Positions 44,296 to 54,001 are shown, counted from the stretch's first letter. The stretch is DNA of 64,000 nucleotides from Enterobacteriaceae bacterium (GCA_902363335.1 CABIZV010000001.1:1-64000); one strand, 5' to 3'. Numbers and translations are program-made. The notes: a model not told the origin generated them from the sequence alone.

Positions 44296-45235
44296 ATTCA
44301 GGCAGGTCAATAAATCCTATGGTGCACACACCGCCGTTAAAGACCTTTCTTTACGGCTGGAAGAGGGCGCATTTTCGGTGTTGATTGGCACCTCCGGTTC
44401 AGGGAAATCCACCACCCTGAAGATGATTAATCGCCTGGAGGAGCCGGACAGCGGCACGATCCGTTTCGCCGGGCAGGATATTCGCGAACAGCCTCTGCTG
44501 GCGCTGCGTCGGCGTATGGGCTATGCCATTCAGTCGATAGGTCTGTTTCCCCATTGGACGGTAGCGCAAAACATTGCCACCGTGCCGCAGTTGTTGAAAT
44601 GGCCGAAGGCGAAAGTGAATGCGCGCATTGATGAGCTCATGGCGCTGCTGGGGCTGGATCCCCTGTTACGGGCGCGTTATCCGCATCAGCTCTCTGGCGG
44701 TCAGCAGCAGCGTGTGGGTGTTGCACGGGCGCTGGCGGCCGACCCGGAAGTGTTGTTGATGGATGAGCCCTTTGGCGCACTCGACCCGGTAACCCGCAGC
44801 GCCTTACAGCAGGAGATGCGGCGTATCCATCAATTGCTCGGGCGAACGATTGTCCTGGTCACCCACGATATCGACGAAGCCCTGCGGCTGGCCGATAACC
44901 TGATTTTGATGGACGGCGGCGAAGTGGTGCAGCAGGGAACGCCGCTGGAAATGCTGAGCGCGCCGGGCAGTGAATTTGTCCGTACTTTTTTTGGGCGCAG
45001 TGAACTGGGTGTCCGCTTGCTGTCCTTGCGCCAGGTGGCTGACTACGCCCGTCCCGGCGAGCAAGCGCAAGGCTCACCGCTTAGCGCTAATCTTTCGCTG
45101 CGCGACGCGCTTTCTGGCTTTATGGCACAGCGGCGGACGGTGCTGCCGGTGGTCGACGACGCAGGCGCGCCGTGTGGAGCACTACATTTTGCCGATTTGC
45201 TGCGCGAGGAGCCAAACGATGCGCGTGCTTCGTGA
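44288..45235 (+). CDS. yehX: Osmoprotectant ABC ATPase YehX
   Basis: A 315-residue ABC ATPase. Walker A is GTSGSGKST (34-42), the signature is LSGGQQQR, and Walker B is VLLMDEPFGALDP. The C-terminal 60 residues resemble a partial CBS-like regulatory tail, as in proline/glycine-betaine ATPases. The start is a GTG overlapping the yehY stop by 8 bases. Energises OsmF-YehY-YehW uptake. Confidence 0.95.
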   Translation: MIEFRQVNKSYGAHTAVKDLSLRLEEGAFSVLIGTSGSGKSTTLKMINRLEEPDSGTIRFAGQDIREQPLLALRRRMGYAIQSIGLFPHWTVAQNIATVPQLLKWPKAKVNARIDELMALLGLDPLLRARYPHQLSGGQQQRVGVARALAADPEVLLMDEPFGALDPVTRSALQQEMRRIHQLLGRTIVLVTHDIDEALRLADNLILMDGGEVVQQGTPLEMLSAPGSEFVRTFFGRSELGVRLLSLRQVADYARPGEQAQGSPLSANLSLRDALSGFMAQRRTVLPVVDDAGAPCGALHFADLLREEPNDARAS

Positions 45236-45956
45236 TCCGCTTGTCTGGCTGCTGGTGCTGTTTGTCGCCCTGTTGCTAGCGCTGCCGTACAGCGAGCCGC
45301 TGTTTCACGCGCTGTTTCCCGAACAGCCGCGCCCGCTTTATCAGCAGGCCGGGTTTGCCTCTCTGACGCTGGCACATGCCGAGCTGGTGGGGATCTCAAG
45401 CCTTGTCGCTATTATTGTCGGCGTTAGCGCCGGGGTTATCGTTACCCGTCCGGCGGGGCGAGAGTTTCGTCCGCTGGTCGAAACGCTGGCGGCAATGGGA
45501 CAGACCTTCCCGCCGGTGGCGGTGCTGGCAATGGCGGTGCCGGTGATGGGGTTTGGAGAAAAACCTGCGATTATCGCCCTGATTCTTTACGGTATCCTTC
45601 CGGTGTTACAGGGCTCGCTCGCCGGGCTGGCAGCAGTGCCTGGGGCCGCGCTCAGCGTGGCGGAAGGGATGGGCATGACGAGCTGGCAGAGGCTGTGGAA
45701 AGTGGAATTGCCGCTCGCAGCACCGGTGATTGTGGCGGGCATTCGGACGTCGGTCATTGTCAATATCGGCACGGCGACCATTGCTTCCACGGTTGGCGCC
45801 AATACGCTGGGCACGCCTATCATCATCGGCCTGAGCGGATTTAACACGGCCTATGTCGTGCAGGGGGCAATACTGGTGGCGCTGGCGGCAATTATTGTCG
45901 ACCGCGCCTTTGAGCGCTTAAACCAGCGCCTTAGCCGACACCGCCACGCACAATAA
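45219..45956 (+). CDS. yehW: Osmoprotectant ABC permease YehW
   Basis: A 245-residue inner-membrane permease (E. coli YehW 243) with a BPD_transp_1 domain and EAA-type loop 'AEGMGMTSWQRLWKVELPLAAPV'. It begins inside yehX (17-base overlap) at the ATG 45219 with GAGGA 8 bases before it; the longer frame extending upstream is not used. Last gene of the operon; its 3' end overlaps the convergent yohO gene by 26 bases. Confidence 0.94.
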   Translation: MRVLRDPLVWLLVLFVALLLALPYSEPLFHALFPEQPRPLYQQAGFASLTLAHAELVGISSLVAIIVGVSAGVIVTRPAGREFRPLVETLAAMGQTFPPVAVLAMAVPVMGFGEKPAIIALILYGILPVLQGSLAGLAAVPGAALSVAEGMGMTSWQRLWKVELPLAAPVIVAGIRTSVIVNIGTATIASTVGANTLGTPIIIGLSGFNTAYVVQGAILVALAAIIVDRAFERLNQRLSRHRHAQ

Positions 45957-46044
45957 ATGAATATCCTGCGAGCATCACGCCGCCGATGCCGCTGATGGCC
46001 ATAAAGGCGAACAGCACGATCGCCGCGAGTTTTGTTGACTTCAT
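45931..46044 (-). CDS. yohO: Small membrane protein YohO
   Basis: A 37-residue reading frame that starts MKSTKLAAIVLF and contains GIGGVMLAGYSFIVRGG. It closely resembles E. coli YohO (35 residues), a single-span inner-membrane protein of unknown function. AAGGAG lies 6 bases before its ATG. One hydrophobic helix covers about residues 6-28. It runs opposite to yehW and overlaps its last 26 bases; mlrA lies upstream on the same strand. Easy to miss because of its size. Confidence 0.88.
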   Translation of the reverse strand: MKSTKLAAIVLFAFMAISGIGGVMLAGYSFIVRGGVG

Positions 46045-46103
46045 GGTGTACTCCTTTTGTTAACCAAAAGATTATACCGCGAAGCCGTTGTGTTAACGAA
46101 CGA

Positions 46104-46823
46104 TTAATTGGCAGGAAGGGCGAAGGCGATACCGTCCTCTTGCCAGCGGATCAATTGATGCTGCTGCATGGCGTTGGGTGCCGAACCGCACCACACCAGT
46201 AGCGTTTGGCCGGGGAAATGCTCCGGCTGCACGTGGGCGAGCGAATGAGCCAGCACATCAACACGCCAGCCTTGCTCGCAGGCGACCCAGCCTTCCAGCC
46301 ATAAACGCGTTAAATCAGTGATGTTCCAGCCCACCACTAAGGCATGTGGCCCAGATTTTCGCCGGGAAGCGGCAAGGCTTAACGCAATATCGTTTATCAA
46401 TACCCCATCGAGTAATCCCAGTAGCGTGTGCAGCGGCAGTTGCAGGCTTTGTAAACGCAGGCGCAGCGGGGTGAAAAGGTTATCAACAAGCTCACGGGCG
46501 CTGTGGTTGTGGCGCAGTTCCTTCACCCATTGACGAAGATGATTCAGATTGCCGTTACGGAGATCCCGCAGCGCCAGCTCCTGCTGTTCCCGCCAGCCGT
46601 CAACCTGTTCACTGAGCAGATCTTTCACCTTACTGACCTGCACGCCGGTTTCGATCCAGCGCTGAATTTCGCGAATGCGGTCAATATCCGCATCGTTAAA
46701 CAGCCGGTGACCGCCGTCGGTACGCTGCGGTTTAATCAACGCATACCGCCGCTGCCAGGCACGCAGCGTAACGGGATTGATATCGCATAGCTGTGCCACT
46801 TCGCCAATCGTGTAAAGCGCCAT
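46104..46823 (-). CDS. mlrA: MerR-like regulator MlrA
   Basis: A 239-residue MerR-family transcription factor (E. coli MlrA 243). The N-terminal MerR helix-turn-helix and wing (1-70: YTIGEVAQLCDINPVTLRAWQRRY, then GGHRLF) are followed by a vitamin-B12-binding-like helical domain without the cobalamin His motif. In E. coli and Salmonella it activates csgD, and so curli and cellulose, in stationary phase. Divergent from btsS, as in E. coli. Confidence 0.94.
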   Translation of the reverse strand: MALYTIGEVAQLCDINPVTLRAWQRRYALIKPQRTDGGHRLFNDADIDRIREIQRWIETGVQVSKVKDLLSEQVDGWREQQELALRDLRNGNLNHLRQWVKELRHNHSARELVDNLFTPLRLRLQSLQLPLHTLLGLLDGVLINDIALSLAASRRKSGPHALVVGWNITDLTRLWLEGWVACEQGWRVDVLAHSLAHVQPEHFPGQTLLVWCGSAPNAMQQHQLIRWQEDGIAFALPAN

Positions 46824-47021
46824 CTTTCCTCCGGCATGCGTTCCCCCATTAAACTTTAGACCGGGTTTGCCGTGTGATTATTTTTTATCCATTTCTTTTC
46901 GTGGTGGAAGGGATAAAATGTGATCGGTAGCATTTTTTGCACTTTTTTTGCCAGGTTTCAAAGAAAGTTATGCCGACTATGTGTATGTTACGCAGTTTTA
47001 TTTCTTCTGTGGTGATTGGGT
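46824..47021. promoter_or_regulatory. mlrA-btsS divergent intergenic region
   Basis: 198 bases between divergent genes, with AT-rich tracts on both sides. It must hold both promoters; no operator could be assigned confidently by eye. Confidence 0.4.
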
Positions 47022-48707
47022 ATGTACGAGTTTAATCTGGTGTTGCTGCTGCTTCAGCAGATGTGCGTCTTCCTGGTTATCGCCTGGCTTATGAGCAAAA
47101 CGCGGCTGTTTATCCCGCTGATGCAGGTGACCGTGCGCCTGCCGCACAAGCTCTTATGCTACGTCACCTTCTCTATTTTCTGTATTCTGGGCACCTATTT
47201 TGGTCTGCACATTGAGGATTCCATCGCCAACACCCGCGCGATTGGTGCGGTGATGGGCGGTCTGCTGGGCGGCCCGGTTGTCGGGGGGTTAGTTGGTTTT
47301 ACCGGTGGATTGCATCGGTACTCAATGGGCGGTATGACCGCGCTTAGCTGTATGATTTCCACCATGGTCGAAGGGCTGCTCGGTGGGCTGGTACACAGTA
47401 TTCTTATCCGTCGCGGTCGTCCCGATAAGGTCTTTAGTCCGTGGACGGCTGGGGCGATAACGCTGGTCGCTGAACTGGTGCAGATGCTGATTATTCTGCT
47501 GATCGCCCGTCCGTTTGAAGATGCGCTGCATCTGGTGCAAAGCATTGCCGCGCCGATGATGGTCACCAACACCGTCGGGGCGGCGCTGTTTATGCGCATC
47601 CTGCTGGATAAGCGGGCGATGTTTGAAAAGTACACCTCGGCCTTTTCGGCGACGGCGCTGAAGCTTGCGGCGTCAACGGAAGGGATATTGCGCAAAGGCT
47701 TTAACGAAGAGAACAGCATGAAGGTGGCGCAGGTGCTTATCCAGGAGCTGGATATCGGCGCGGTGGCGATAACCGACCGTGAAAAGCTGCTCGCCTTCAC
47801 CGGTATTGGCGAAGATCACCACCTGCCGGGCAAACCCATTTCCTCGCGCTATACGCAAAAAACCATCGAGACGGGCGAGGTGGTGTACGCCGACGGTAAT
47901 GAAGTGCCGTACCGCTGCTCAATCCATCCGAACTGTAAACTGGGCTCGACGCTGGTGATTCCGCTGCGCGGTGAAAATCAGCGGGTGATTGGCACTATCA
48001 AATTATATGAAGCTAAAAACAGGCTGTTTAGCTCGATTAACCGCACGTTAGGCGAGGGGATTGCGCAGCTACTGTCGGCGCAGATTCTGGCCGGGCAGTA
48101 CGAACGACAAAAGACGCTGCTGACCCAGTCGGAGATTAAACTGCTGCACGCCCAGGTTAATCCTCACTTTCTGTTTAACGCGCTTAATACCTTAAAGGCC
48201 GTGATCCGTCGTGATAGCGAGCAGGCCAGCCAACTGGTGCAATATCTCTCGACCTTCTTTCGCAAGAACCTCAAGCGCCCGTCGGAGATTGTCACGCTGG
48301 CGGATGAAATCGAGCATGTGAATGCCTATCTGCAAATTGAAAAAGCGCGTTTTCAATCGCGTCTGGCGGTTCATCTGGAGATCCCTGACGCCCTGGCGCA
48401 CCAGCATTTGCCCGCATTCACCCTCCAGCCTATCGTTGAGAACGCCATTAAACACGGCACCTCCCAGCTTCTCGATGTGGGGGAGATCACGCTGCGCGCG
48501 CGCCAGCAAGGGCAGCATCTGGTGCTGGAGATTGAAGATAACGCCGGGCTGTATCAGCCCAACGCCGAGGCGAGCGGCCTGGGCATGAGTCTTGTGGATA
48601 AGCGCCTGAAAATGCGCTTTGGCGACGAGTGCGGGATTGCCGTCGCCTGTGAACCTGACCGCTTTACCCGTGTTACTCTGCGGTTACCTCTGGAGGAGAA
48701 CGCATGA
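47022..48707 (+). CDS. btsS: Pyruvate-sensing histidine kinase BtsS (YehU)
   Basis: A 561-residue LytS-type kinase, the E. coli BtsS length. A 5TM-5TMR_LYT membrane sensor (1-200) is followed by a GAF domain (about 215-350), a His-kinase segment with phosphoacceptor H382 in VNPHFLFN, and an HATPase domain (about 450-555, IVENAIKH and LGMSLVDK). Senses extracellular pyruvate and signals to BtsR. The ATG at 47022 matches the family; an in-frame TTG two codons before is rejected. It overlaps btsR by 4 bases. Confidence 0.96.
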   Translation: MYEFNLVLLLLQQMCVFLVIAWLMSKTRLFIPLMQVTVRLPHKLLCYVTFSIFCILGTYFGLHIEDSIANTRAIGAVMGGLLGGPVVGGLVGFTGGLHRYSMGGMTALSCMISTMVEGLLGGLVHSILIRRGRPDKVFSPWTAGAITLVAELVQMLIILLIARPFEDALHLVQSIAAPMMVTNTVGAALFMRILLDKRAMFEKYTSAFSATALKLAASTEGILRKGFNEENSMKVAQVLIQELDIGAVAITDREKLLAFTGIGEDHHLPGKPISSRYTQKTIETGEVVYADGNEVPYRCSIHPNCKLGSTLVIPLRGENQRVIGTIKLYEAKNRLFSSINRTLGEGIAQLLSAQILAGQYERQKTLLTQSEIKLLHAQVNPHFLFNALNTLKAVIRRDSEQASQLVQYLSTFFRKNLKRPSEIVTLADEIEHVNAYLQIEKARFQSRLAVHLEIPDALAHQHLPAFTLQPIVENAIKHGTSQLLDVGEITLRARQQGQHLVLEIEDNAGLYQPNAEASGLGMSLVDKRLKMRFGDECGIAVACEPDRFTRVTLRLPLEENA

Positions 48708-49423
48708 TTAAGGTGCTGATTGTTGATGATGAACCGCTGGCGCGGGAAAACCTGCGCGTGCTGCTGGAAGCGCAGGCGGATCTGGAGATTGTCGGTGAGT
48801 GCTCAAACGCGATAGAAGCGATTGGCGCGGTGCATTCCCAGCGGCCAGATGTGCTATTTCTCGATATCCAGATGCCGCGAATTAGCGGACTAGAGATGGT
48901 GGGGATGCTCGACCCGGAACATCGTCCCTACGTCGTGTTCCTCACCGCCTTTGACGAATATGCGGTAAAGGCATTTGAGGAACATGCGTTTGACTACCTG
49001 CTCAAACCCATCGAAGAAAAGCGCTTAGAGAAAACGCTAATGCGCCTGCGCCAGGAGCGCACGGTGCAGGATGTGTCGGTGCTGGCCGAGAATCAGCAGG
49101 CGCTGAAGTTTATTCCGTGTACCGGACACAGTCGCATATACCTGTTACAGATGGATGATGTGGCGTTTGTCAGTAGCCGCATGAGCGGCGTGTATGTGAC
49201 CAGCGGCGAGGGCAAAGAGGGGTTTACCGAATTGACGCTGCGCACGCTGGAGAGCCGAACGCCGCTGATTCGCTGTCATCGCCAGCATCTGGTGAACATG
49301 GCGCACTTAAAAGAAATCCGTCTTGAGGATAACGGTCAAGCCGAGCTGTTGTTGCGAAACGGGCAGACCGTGCCGGTCAGCCGCCGCTATTTAAAGACCC
49401 TGAAAGAGGCGCTGGGGCTGTAA
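48704..49423 (+). CDS. btsR: Response regulator BtsR (YehT)
   Basis: A 239-residue LytTR-type response regulator (E. coli length). The receiver domain (1-115) has phosphoacceptor D54 in FLDIQMP and the DDE acid cluster at 8-10; the LytTR DNA-binding domain covers about 140-239. In E. coli it activates the pyruvate transporter gene btsT. Translationally coupled to btsS (ATGA overlap). Confidence 0.96.
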   Translation: MIKVLIVDDEPLARENLRVLLEAQADLEIVGECSNAIEAIGAVHSQRPDVLFLDIQMPRISGLEMVGMLDPEHRPYVVFLTAFDEYAVKAFEEHAFDYLLKPIEEKRLEKTLMRLRQERTVQDVSVLAENQQALKFIPCTGHSRIYLLQMDDVAFVSSRMSGVYVTSGEGKEGFTELTLRTLESRTPLIRCHRQHLVNMAHLKEIRLEDNGQAELLLRNGQTVPVSRRYLKTLKEALGL

Positions 49424-49532
49424 TTCGTGTATACTCGTCGCGCTCAAGATTGAGGGCGTATTTGCCACAATCTGAATGGCTTCGAGTCAAGAATTCGCCA
49501 CCGCATTTTTCATCACCATCACCGAAGGCACT

Positions 49533-50003
49533 ATGGTCAGTAACGATATTTTACGCAGCGTCCGCTACATCCTGAAAATGAACAATAACGATCTGGTGCG
49601 TATTTTCGCGCTGGGTGAGGTCGAGGTCACGGCGGAACAACTGGCTCCGTGGCTGCGTAAAGAGGATGAAGAGGGCTTCGTTCGCTGCCCGGATATTCTA
49701 TTGTCGCGCTTCCTGAACGGTCTTATCTATGAAAAGCGCGGTCGCGATGAGTCAGCCCCTGCGCTGGCGGTTGAGCGTCGTATCAACAACAACATTATGC
49801 TCAAAAAGCTACGAATCGCTTTCTCACTCAAAACTGACGATATTCTGGCCATTCTGACCCAGCAGCAGTTCCGCATCGGCATGGCGGAAATTACCGCAAT
49901 GATGCGCGCGCCGGAACACAAAAACTTCCGTGAATGTGGTGACCAGTTCCTGCGTTATTTCCTGCGCGGCCTGGCGGTACGTGAGCACGCCGCAAAAGCC
50001 TAA
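49533..50003 (+). CDS. yehS: DUF1456 protein YehS
   Basis: A 156-residue cytosolic protein made of two similar DUF1456 halves (NDILRSVRYILKMNNNDLVRIF and NNNIMLKKLRIAFSLKTDDILAIL), the E. coli YehS length. No function is known. The start at 49533 is chosen by family length and GAAGG upstream; 19 upstream in-frame codons are unlikely. Confidence 0.93.
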   Translation: MVSNDILRSVRYILKMNNNDLVRIFALGEVEVTAEQLAPWLRKEDEEGFVRCPDILLSRFLNGLIYEKRGRDESAPALAVERRINNNIMLKKLRIAFSLKTDDILAILTQQQFRIGMAEITAMMRAPEHKNFRECGDQFLRYFLRGLAVREHAAKA

Positions 50004-50040
50004 GTACAAGCGGCTCACGGACCGTGGGCCGCCCAACGAC

Positions 50041-50499
50041 TTATTTCACTTCTTTAAAGCCAGCGGCTTCCAGTGCGACCTGACTCTGTTTCATGCTGAT
50101 GCCCTTGCTGGTGTCGCCAGATACTAACGCCCCCATCGCGCCTTTTAGTGCTTTAAAATCAACTTTTTCCATATCAACCGTTACGCTTTCCTCTGCGTAG
50201 GTATCCTGATAGGTCAGCTTTTCTTCTACACCCGCAATGCTCTGATATTTTGAGCTAAGTGGGCCGAGAATCTTCTGTGCATCCTCTTTTGTCTTCGCAC
50301 CTACCGACGCATAGTTAATTTTACTTTGCGAGGTCTGTTTAATGACTTTGTCACCCTTATAGGTGTAAGTCATTGAGATCTCATTACCATTAAGATTGGC
50401 GCTAAATGTTTTGGATTCTTCTTTATCACCGCATCCTGCCAGTGAGAAGACGAGTACCGATGCGGCGGCAAGGGATAATAATTTCGAGGATATTTTCAT
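50041..50499 (-). CDS. yehR: DUF1307 lipoprotein YehR
   Basis: A 152-residue lipoprotein with signal peptide and lipobox LAGC (C23), then a charged DUF1307 domain. It closely follows E. coli YehR (for example the GCGDKEESK and YTYKGDKV stretches). Role unknown; expected at a membrane in the periplasm. Convergent with yehS, whose stop is 37 bases away. Confidence 0.93.
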   Translation of the reverse strand: MKISSKLLSLAAASVLVFSLAGCGDKEESKTFSANLNGNEISMTYTYKGDKVIKQTSQSKINYASVGAKTKEDAQKILGPLSSKYQSIAGVEEKLTYQDTYAEESVTVDMEKVDFKALKGAMGALVSGDTSKGISMKQSQVALEAAGFKEVK

Positions 50500-50642
50500 T
50501 TAAAACTCCATTTTATAAACGATTTGATGCTTAAAGATCATGTGCCTGGCATATGCCAGCGGCGCATTAGCTTAGGGCATTTAATGATATTTAAACAATC
50601 CGAAAATGGAGTTGAACGAGTTAGATGAGTATGTACTGCGAC

Positions 50643-50672
50643 AAAAAAAAGCGCCGCTGGGAAGCGGCGCTT
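50643..50672 (-). terminator. Rho-independent terminator of metG
   Basis: Read on the minus strand: AAGCGCCGCTTCCCAGCGGCGCTTTTTTT, a 9-10 bp GC stem with a four-base loop and a run of T. It begins 10 bases after the metG stop. Confidence 0.93.
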
Positions 50673-50681
50673 AGGGGGAGG

Positions 50682-52715
50682 TTATTTCACCTGCTGACCG
50701 GGTTTCGCACCGTCATCCGGGCTTAACAGGAAGATATCTTTTCCACCAGGGCCTGCGGCCATCACCATGCCTTCAGAGATGCCAAAGCGCATTTTACGCG
50801 GCGCGAGGTTGGCGACCATGACCGTCAGGCGACCAATCAGCGGCTGCGGGTCTGGGTAAGCGGAACGGATGCCGGAGAAGACATTGCGTTTCTCACCGCC
50901 CAGATCCAGCGTCAGACGCAGCAGCTTGTCGGAACCTTCGACAAATTCTGCATTTTCAATCAGCGCTACGCGCAGGTCGATTTTGGCAAAGTCGTCAAAG
51001 GTGATGGTTTCCTGAATCGGGTCATCCGCCAGCGGGCCGGTCGCCGGTGCGGCGGCGGCTTTCACTTCTTCTTTCGAAGCTTCAACCAGTGCTTCAACCT
51101 GCTTCATCTCAATGCGGTTATACAGCGCCTTGAAGGTGTTGATTTTATGAGCGACCAGCGGCTGGTTGATAGCATCCCAGCTCAGTTCGGTGTTGAGGAA
51201 CGCTTCGGTACGTTCTGCCAGCTCCGGCAGTACCGGCTTAAGCCAGGTCATCAGCACGCGGAACATGTTCAGACCCATGGTGCAGATAGCCTGCAGGTCA
51301 GCATCGCGGCCTTCCTGTTTAGCAACAACCCATGGAGCCTGTTCATCAACGTAGCGGTTGGCCACGTCGGCCAGCGCCATGATTTCGCGAATCGCTTTAC
51401 CGAACTCGCGGCTTTCCCACGCTTCACCAATGGCTTGCGCCGCATCGGTGAAGGTTTTGTACAGCTCAGGATCGGCAAGCTCTGCAGAGAGAACACCGTC
51501 GAAGCGCTTAGCGATAAAGCCGGCGTTACGGGAAGCCAGGTTCACCACTTTGTTCACGATATCGGCGTTGACGCGCTGGATAAAGTCTTCCAGGTTCAGG
51601 TCGATATCATCGATACGGGAAGAGAGCTTAGCGGTGTAGTAGTAGCGCAGGCTGTCCGCATCAAAGTGCTTAAGCCAGGTGCTGGCTTTGATAAACGTGC
51701 CGCGAGATTTTGACATCTTCGCGCCGTTCACCGTCACGTAGCCGTGTACGAACAGGTTGGTCGGCTTGCGGAAGTTGCTGCCTTCCAGCATCGCAGGCCA
51801 GAACAGGCTGTGGAAGTAGACGATATCTTTACCGATAAAGTGATACAGCTCGGCGGTAGAGTCTTTCTTCCAGTATTCATCAAAGCTTGTGGTGTCGCCG
51901 CGCTTATCGCACAGGTTCTTGAAGGAGCCCATGTAGCCGATTGGCGCATCCAGCCAGACGTAGAAGTATTTGCCCGGCGCGTTAGGAATTTCAAAGCCGA
52001 AGTACGGCGCATCGCGGGAGATATCCCACTGCTGCAGGCCGGATTCAAACCACTCCTGCATTTTGTTCGCCACCTGCTCCTGCAGCGCGCCGCTGCGGGT
52101 CCACGCCTGCAGCATTTCGCTAAAGGACGGCAGGTCAAAGAAGAAGTGCTCAGACTCGCGCATCACCGGGGTGGCGCCGGAAACAACGGATTTCGGCTCG
52201 ATAAGCTCGGTTGGGCTGTAGGTTGCGCCACACACTTCGCAGTTATCGCCGTACTGATCCGGTGATTTACATTTCGGGCAGGTGCCTTTTACGAAACGGT
52301 CCGGCAGGAACATGCCTTTTTCCGGATCGTACAGCTGAGAGATGGTGCGGTTTTTAATAAAACCGTTCTCTTTCAGGCGACCATAAATCAGCTCTGACAG
52401 CTCGCGGTTCTCATCGCTGTGCGTTGAGTGATAGTTGTCATAGCTGATGTTAAAGCCCGCAAAATCAGTCTGATGCTCTTGACTCATTTCGGCAATCATC
52501 TGCTCTGGCGTGATACCTAACTGCTGTGCTTTCAGCATGATAGGCGTGCCGTGGGCATCGTCCGCGCAGATGAAGTTAACCTCGTGGCCGCGCATTCGCT
52601 GGTAACGGACCCAGACATCAGCCTGGATGTGCTCCAGCATATGGCCGAGGTGGATGGAGCCGTTGGCGTACGGCAGCGCGCACGTTACCAGAATTTTCTT
52701 CGCGACTTGAGTCAT
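50682..52715 (-). CDS. metG: Methionyl-tRNA synthetase MetG
   Basis: A 677-residue class I aminoacyl-tRNA synthetase, the E. coli length. It charges initiator and elongator tRNA-Met with methionine in the cytosol. Visible are the HIGH-type HLGH (22-25), the zinc-knuckle cysteines C146, C149, C159 and C162, KMSKS near 333-337, and the C-terminal tRNA-binding dimer domain (about 575-677). The start at 52715 (MTQVAKKIL) matches homologues; 16 upstream codons in frame are not supported. Divergent from mrp. Confidence 0.98.
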   Translation of the reverse strand: MTQVAKKILVTCALPYANGSIHLGHMLEHIQADVWVRYQRMRGHEVNFICADDAHGTPIMLKAQQLGITPEQMIAEMSQEHQTDFAGFNISYDNYHSTHSDENRELSELIYGRLKENGFIKNRTISQLYDPEKGMFLPDRFVKGTCPKCKSPDQYGDNCEVCGATYSPTELIEPKSVVSGATPVMRESEHFFFDLPSFSEMLQAWTRSGALQEQVANKMQEWFESGLQQWDISRDAPYFGFEIPNAPGKYFYVWLDAPIGYMGSFKNLCDKRGDTTSFDEYWKKDSTAELYHFIGKDIVYFHSLFWPAMLEGSNFRKPTNLFVHGYVTVNGAKMSKSRGTFIKASTWLKHFDADSLRYYYTAKLSSRIDDIDLNLEDFIQRVNADIVNKVVNLASRNAGFIAKRFDGVLSAELADPELYKTFTDAAQAIGEAWESREFGKAIREIMALADVANRYVDEQAPWVVAKQEGRDADLQAICTMGLNMFRVLMTWLKPVLPELAERTEAFLNTELSWDAINQPLVAHKINTFKALYNRIEMKQVEALVEASKEEVKAAAAPATGPLADDPIQETITFDDFAKIDLRVALIENAEFVEGSDKLLRLTLDLGGEKRNVFSGIRSAYPDPQPLIGRLTVMVANLAPRKMRFGISEGMVMAAGPGGKDIFLLSPDDGAKPGQQVK

Positions 52716-52851
52716 AGTGGGTATTACTTCTTCTGTTGTAAAAAGGGGTTTCGATATTACCAAAAGGGTAGAAGGTGCGCCATATATGGATGCCCGTTAC
52801 CTGTGGTAGACTTAAGGGCACTGAGCATGTCAAAACAACAAAGGAGTCGGG
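52716..52851. promoter_or_regulatory. metG-mrp divergent promoter region
   Basis: 136 bases between the two divergent starts. An AAGGAG-type site precedes the mrp ATG at 52852. The gap must carry both promoters; no regulatory motif was recognised. Confidence 0.45.
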
Positions 52852-53961
52852 ATGAACTCAGAATCCCAGGCCAAATCACCTGAACGTCTACGTGCGATGG
52901 TGGCCGGCACGCTGGCAAACTTCCAGCACCCAACCTTAAAGCACAACTTAACGGCGCTCAAAGCGCTGCACCACGTCGCCTGGCTTGACGACACCGTGCA
53001 TATCGAACTGCAAATGCCGTTTGTCTGGCATAGCGCGTTTGAAGAACTCAAAGAACAAACCAGTGCCGAACTGCTGCGCGTCACCGGCGCGAAAGCTGTC
53101 GACTGGAAACTGTCGCACGCTATCGCCACGCTCAAACGCGTGAAAAACCAGCCGGGCATCAACGGCGTGAAAAACATTATCGCCGTCAGCTCGGGTAAAG
53201 GTGGGGTGGGTAAATCCTCTACCGCCGTCAACCTGGCGCTGGCGCTGGCTGCCGAAGGAGCAAAAGTGGGCATCCTCGATGCCGACATCTATGGCCCTTC
53301 CGTGCCGAACATGCTGGGTTCAGAAAACCAGCGTCCGACCTCACCGGACGGCACGCATATGGCGCCAATTATGGCCCACGGTCTGGCAACCAATTCCATT
53401 GGTTATCTTGTCACCGACGACAACGCCATGGTGTGGCGTGGCCCAATGGCCAGCAAGGCGCTGATGCAGATGCTGCAAGAAACGCTGTGGCCGGACCTCG
53501 ACTACCTCGTGTTAGACATGCCGCCGGGCACCGGTGACATTCAGCTGACGCTAGCGCAAAACATCCCGGTTACCGGGGCGGTGGTGGTCACTACGCCGCA
53601 GGATATTGCGCTGATCGACGCCAAAAAAGGCATCGTGATGTTTGAGAAGGTAGAAGTGCCGGTGCTCGGCATTGTCGAAAACATGAGTATGCACATTTGT
53701 AGCCAGTGCGGGCATCATGAACCTATCTTCGGCACCGGCGGCGCAGAAAAGCTGGCTGAGCAATATCACACCCAGCTTCTGGGGCAGATGCCGCTGCATA
53801 TCAATCTGCGTGAAGACCTGGATAACGGTACTCCTACCGTCATTGCCCGTCCGGACAGTGAATTTACCGAGATCTATCGCCAGTTGGCAGGGCGCGTTGC
53901 CGCGCAGCTCTACTGGCAGGGTGAGGTGATCCCAGGCGAAATCGCCTTCCGCGCGGTATAA
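52852..53961 (+). CDS. mrp: Fe-S cluster carrier ATPase Mrp/ApbC
   Basis: A 369-residue P-loop protein, the E. coli Mrp length, that holds and transfers Fe-S clusters as a dimer. An N-terminal MIP18/DUF59-like domain (1-95) precedes the deviant Walker A SGKGGVGKSS (114-123). The cluster-binding CxxC is C283-C286 (HICSQC). Located opposite metG, as in E. coli. Confidence 0.96.
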   Translation: MNSESQAKSPERLRAMVAGTLANFQHPTLKHNLTALKALHHVAWLDDTVHIELQMPFVWHSAFEELKEQTSAELLRVTGAKAVDWKLSHAIATLKRVKNQPGINGVKNIIAVSSGKGGVGKSSTAVNLALALAAEGAKVGILDADIYGPSVPNMLGSENQRPTSPDGTHMAPIMAHGLATNSIGYLVTDDNAMVWRGPMASKALMQMLQETLWPDLDYLVLDMPPGTGDIQLTLAQNIPVTGAVVVTTPQDIALIDAKKGIVMFEKVEVPVLGIVENMSMHICSQCGHHEPIFGTGGAEKLAEQYHTQLLGQMPLHINLREDLDNGTPTVIARPDSEFTEIYRQLAGRVAAQLYWQGEVIPGEIAFRAV

Positions 53962-53969
53962 CCTGATAG

Positions 53970-54001
53970 TAATAGTACGGTGATTTATCGCCGTACTATT
54001 A
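53970..54001 (+). other. 3' hairpin after mrp
   Basis: Eleven-base arms taatagtacgg/ccgtactatta with a 10-base loop begin 9 bases past the mrp stop. No T-run follows, so it may protect the 3' end rather than terminate. The 180 bases between it and the next gene are AT-rich, with nothing recognisable. Confidence 0.55.
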
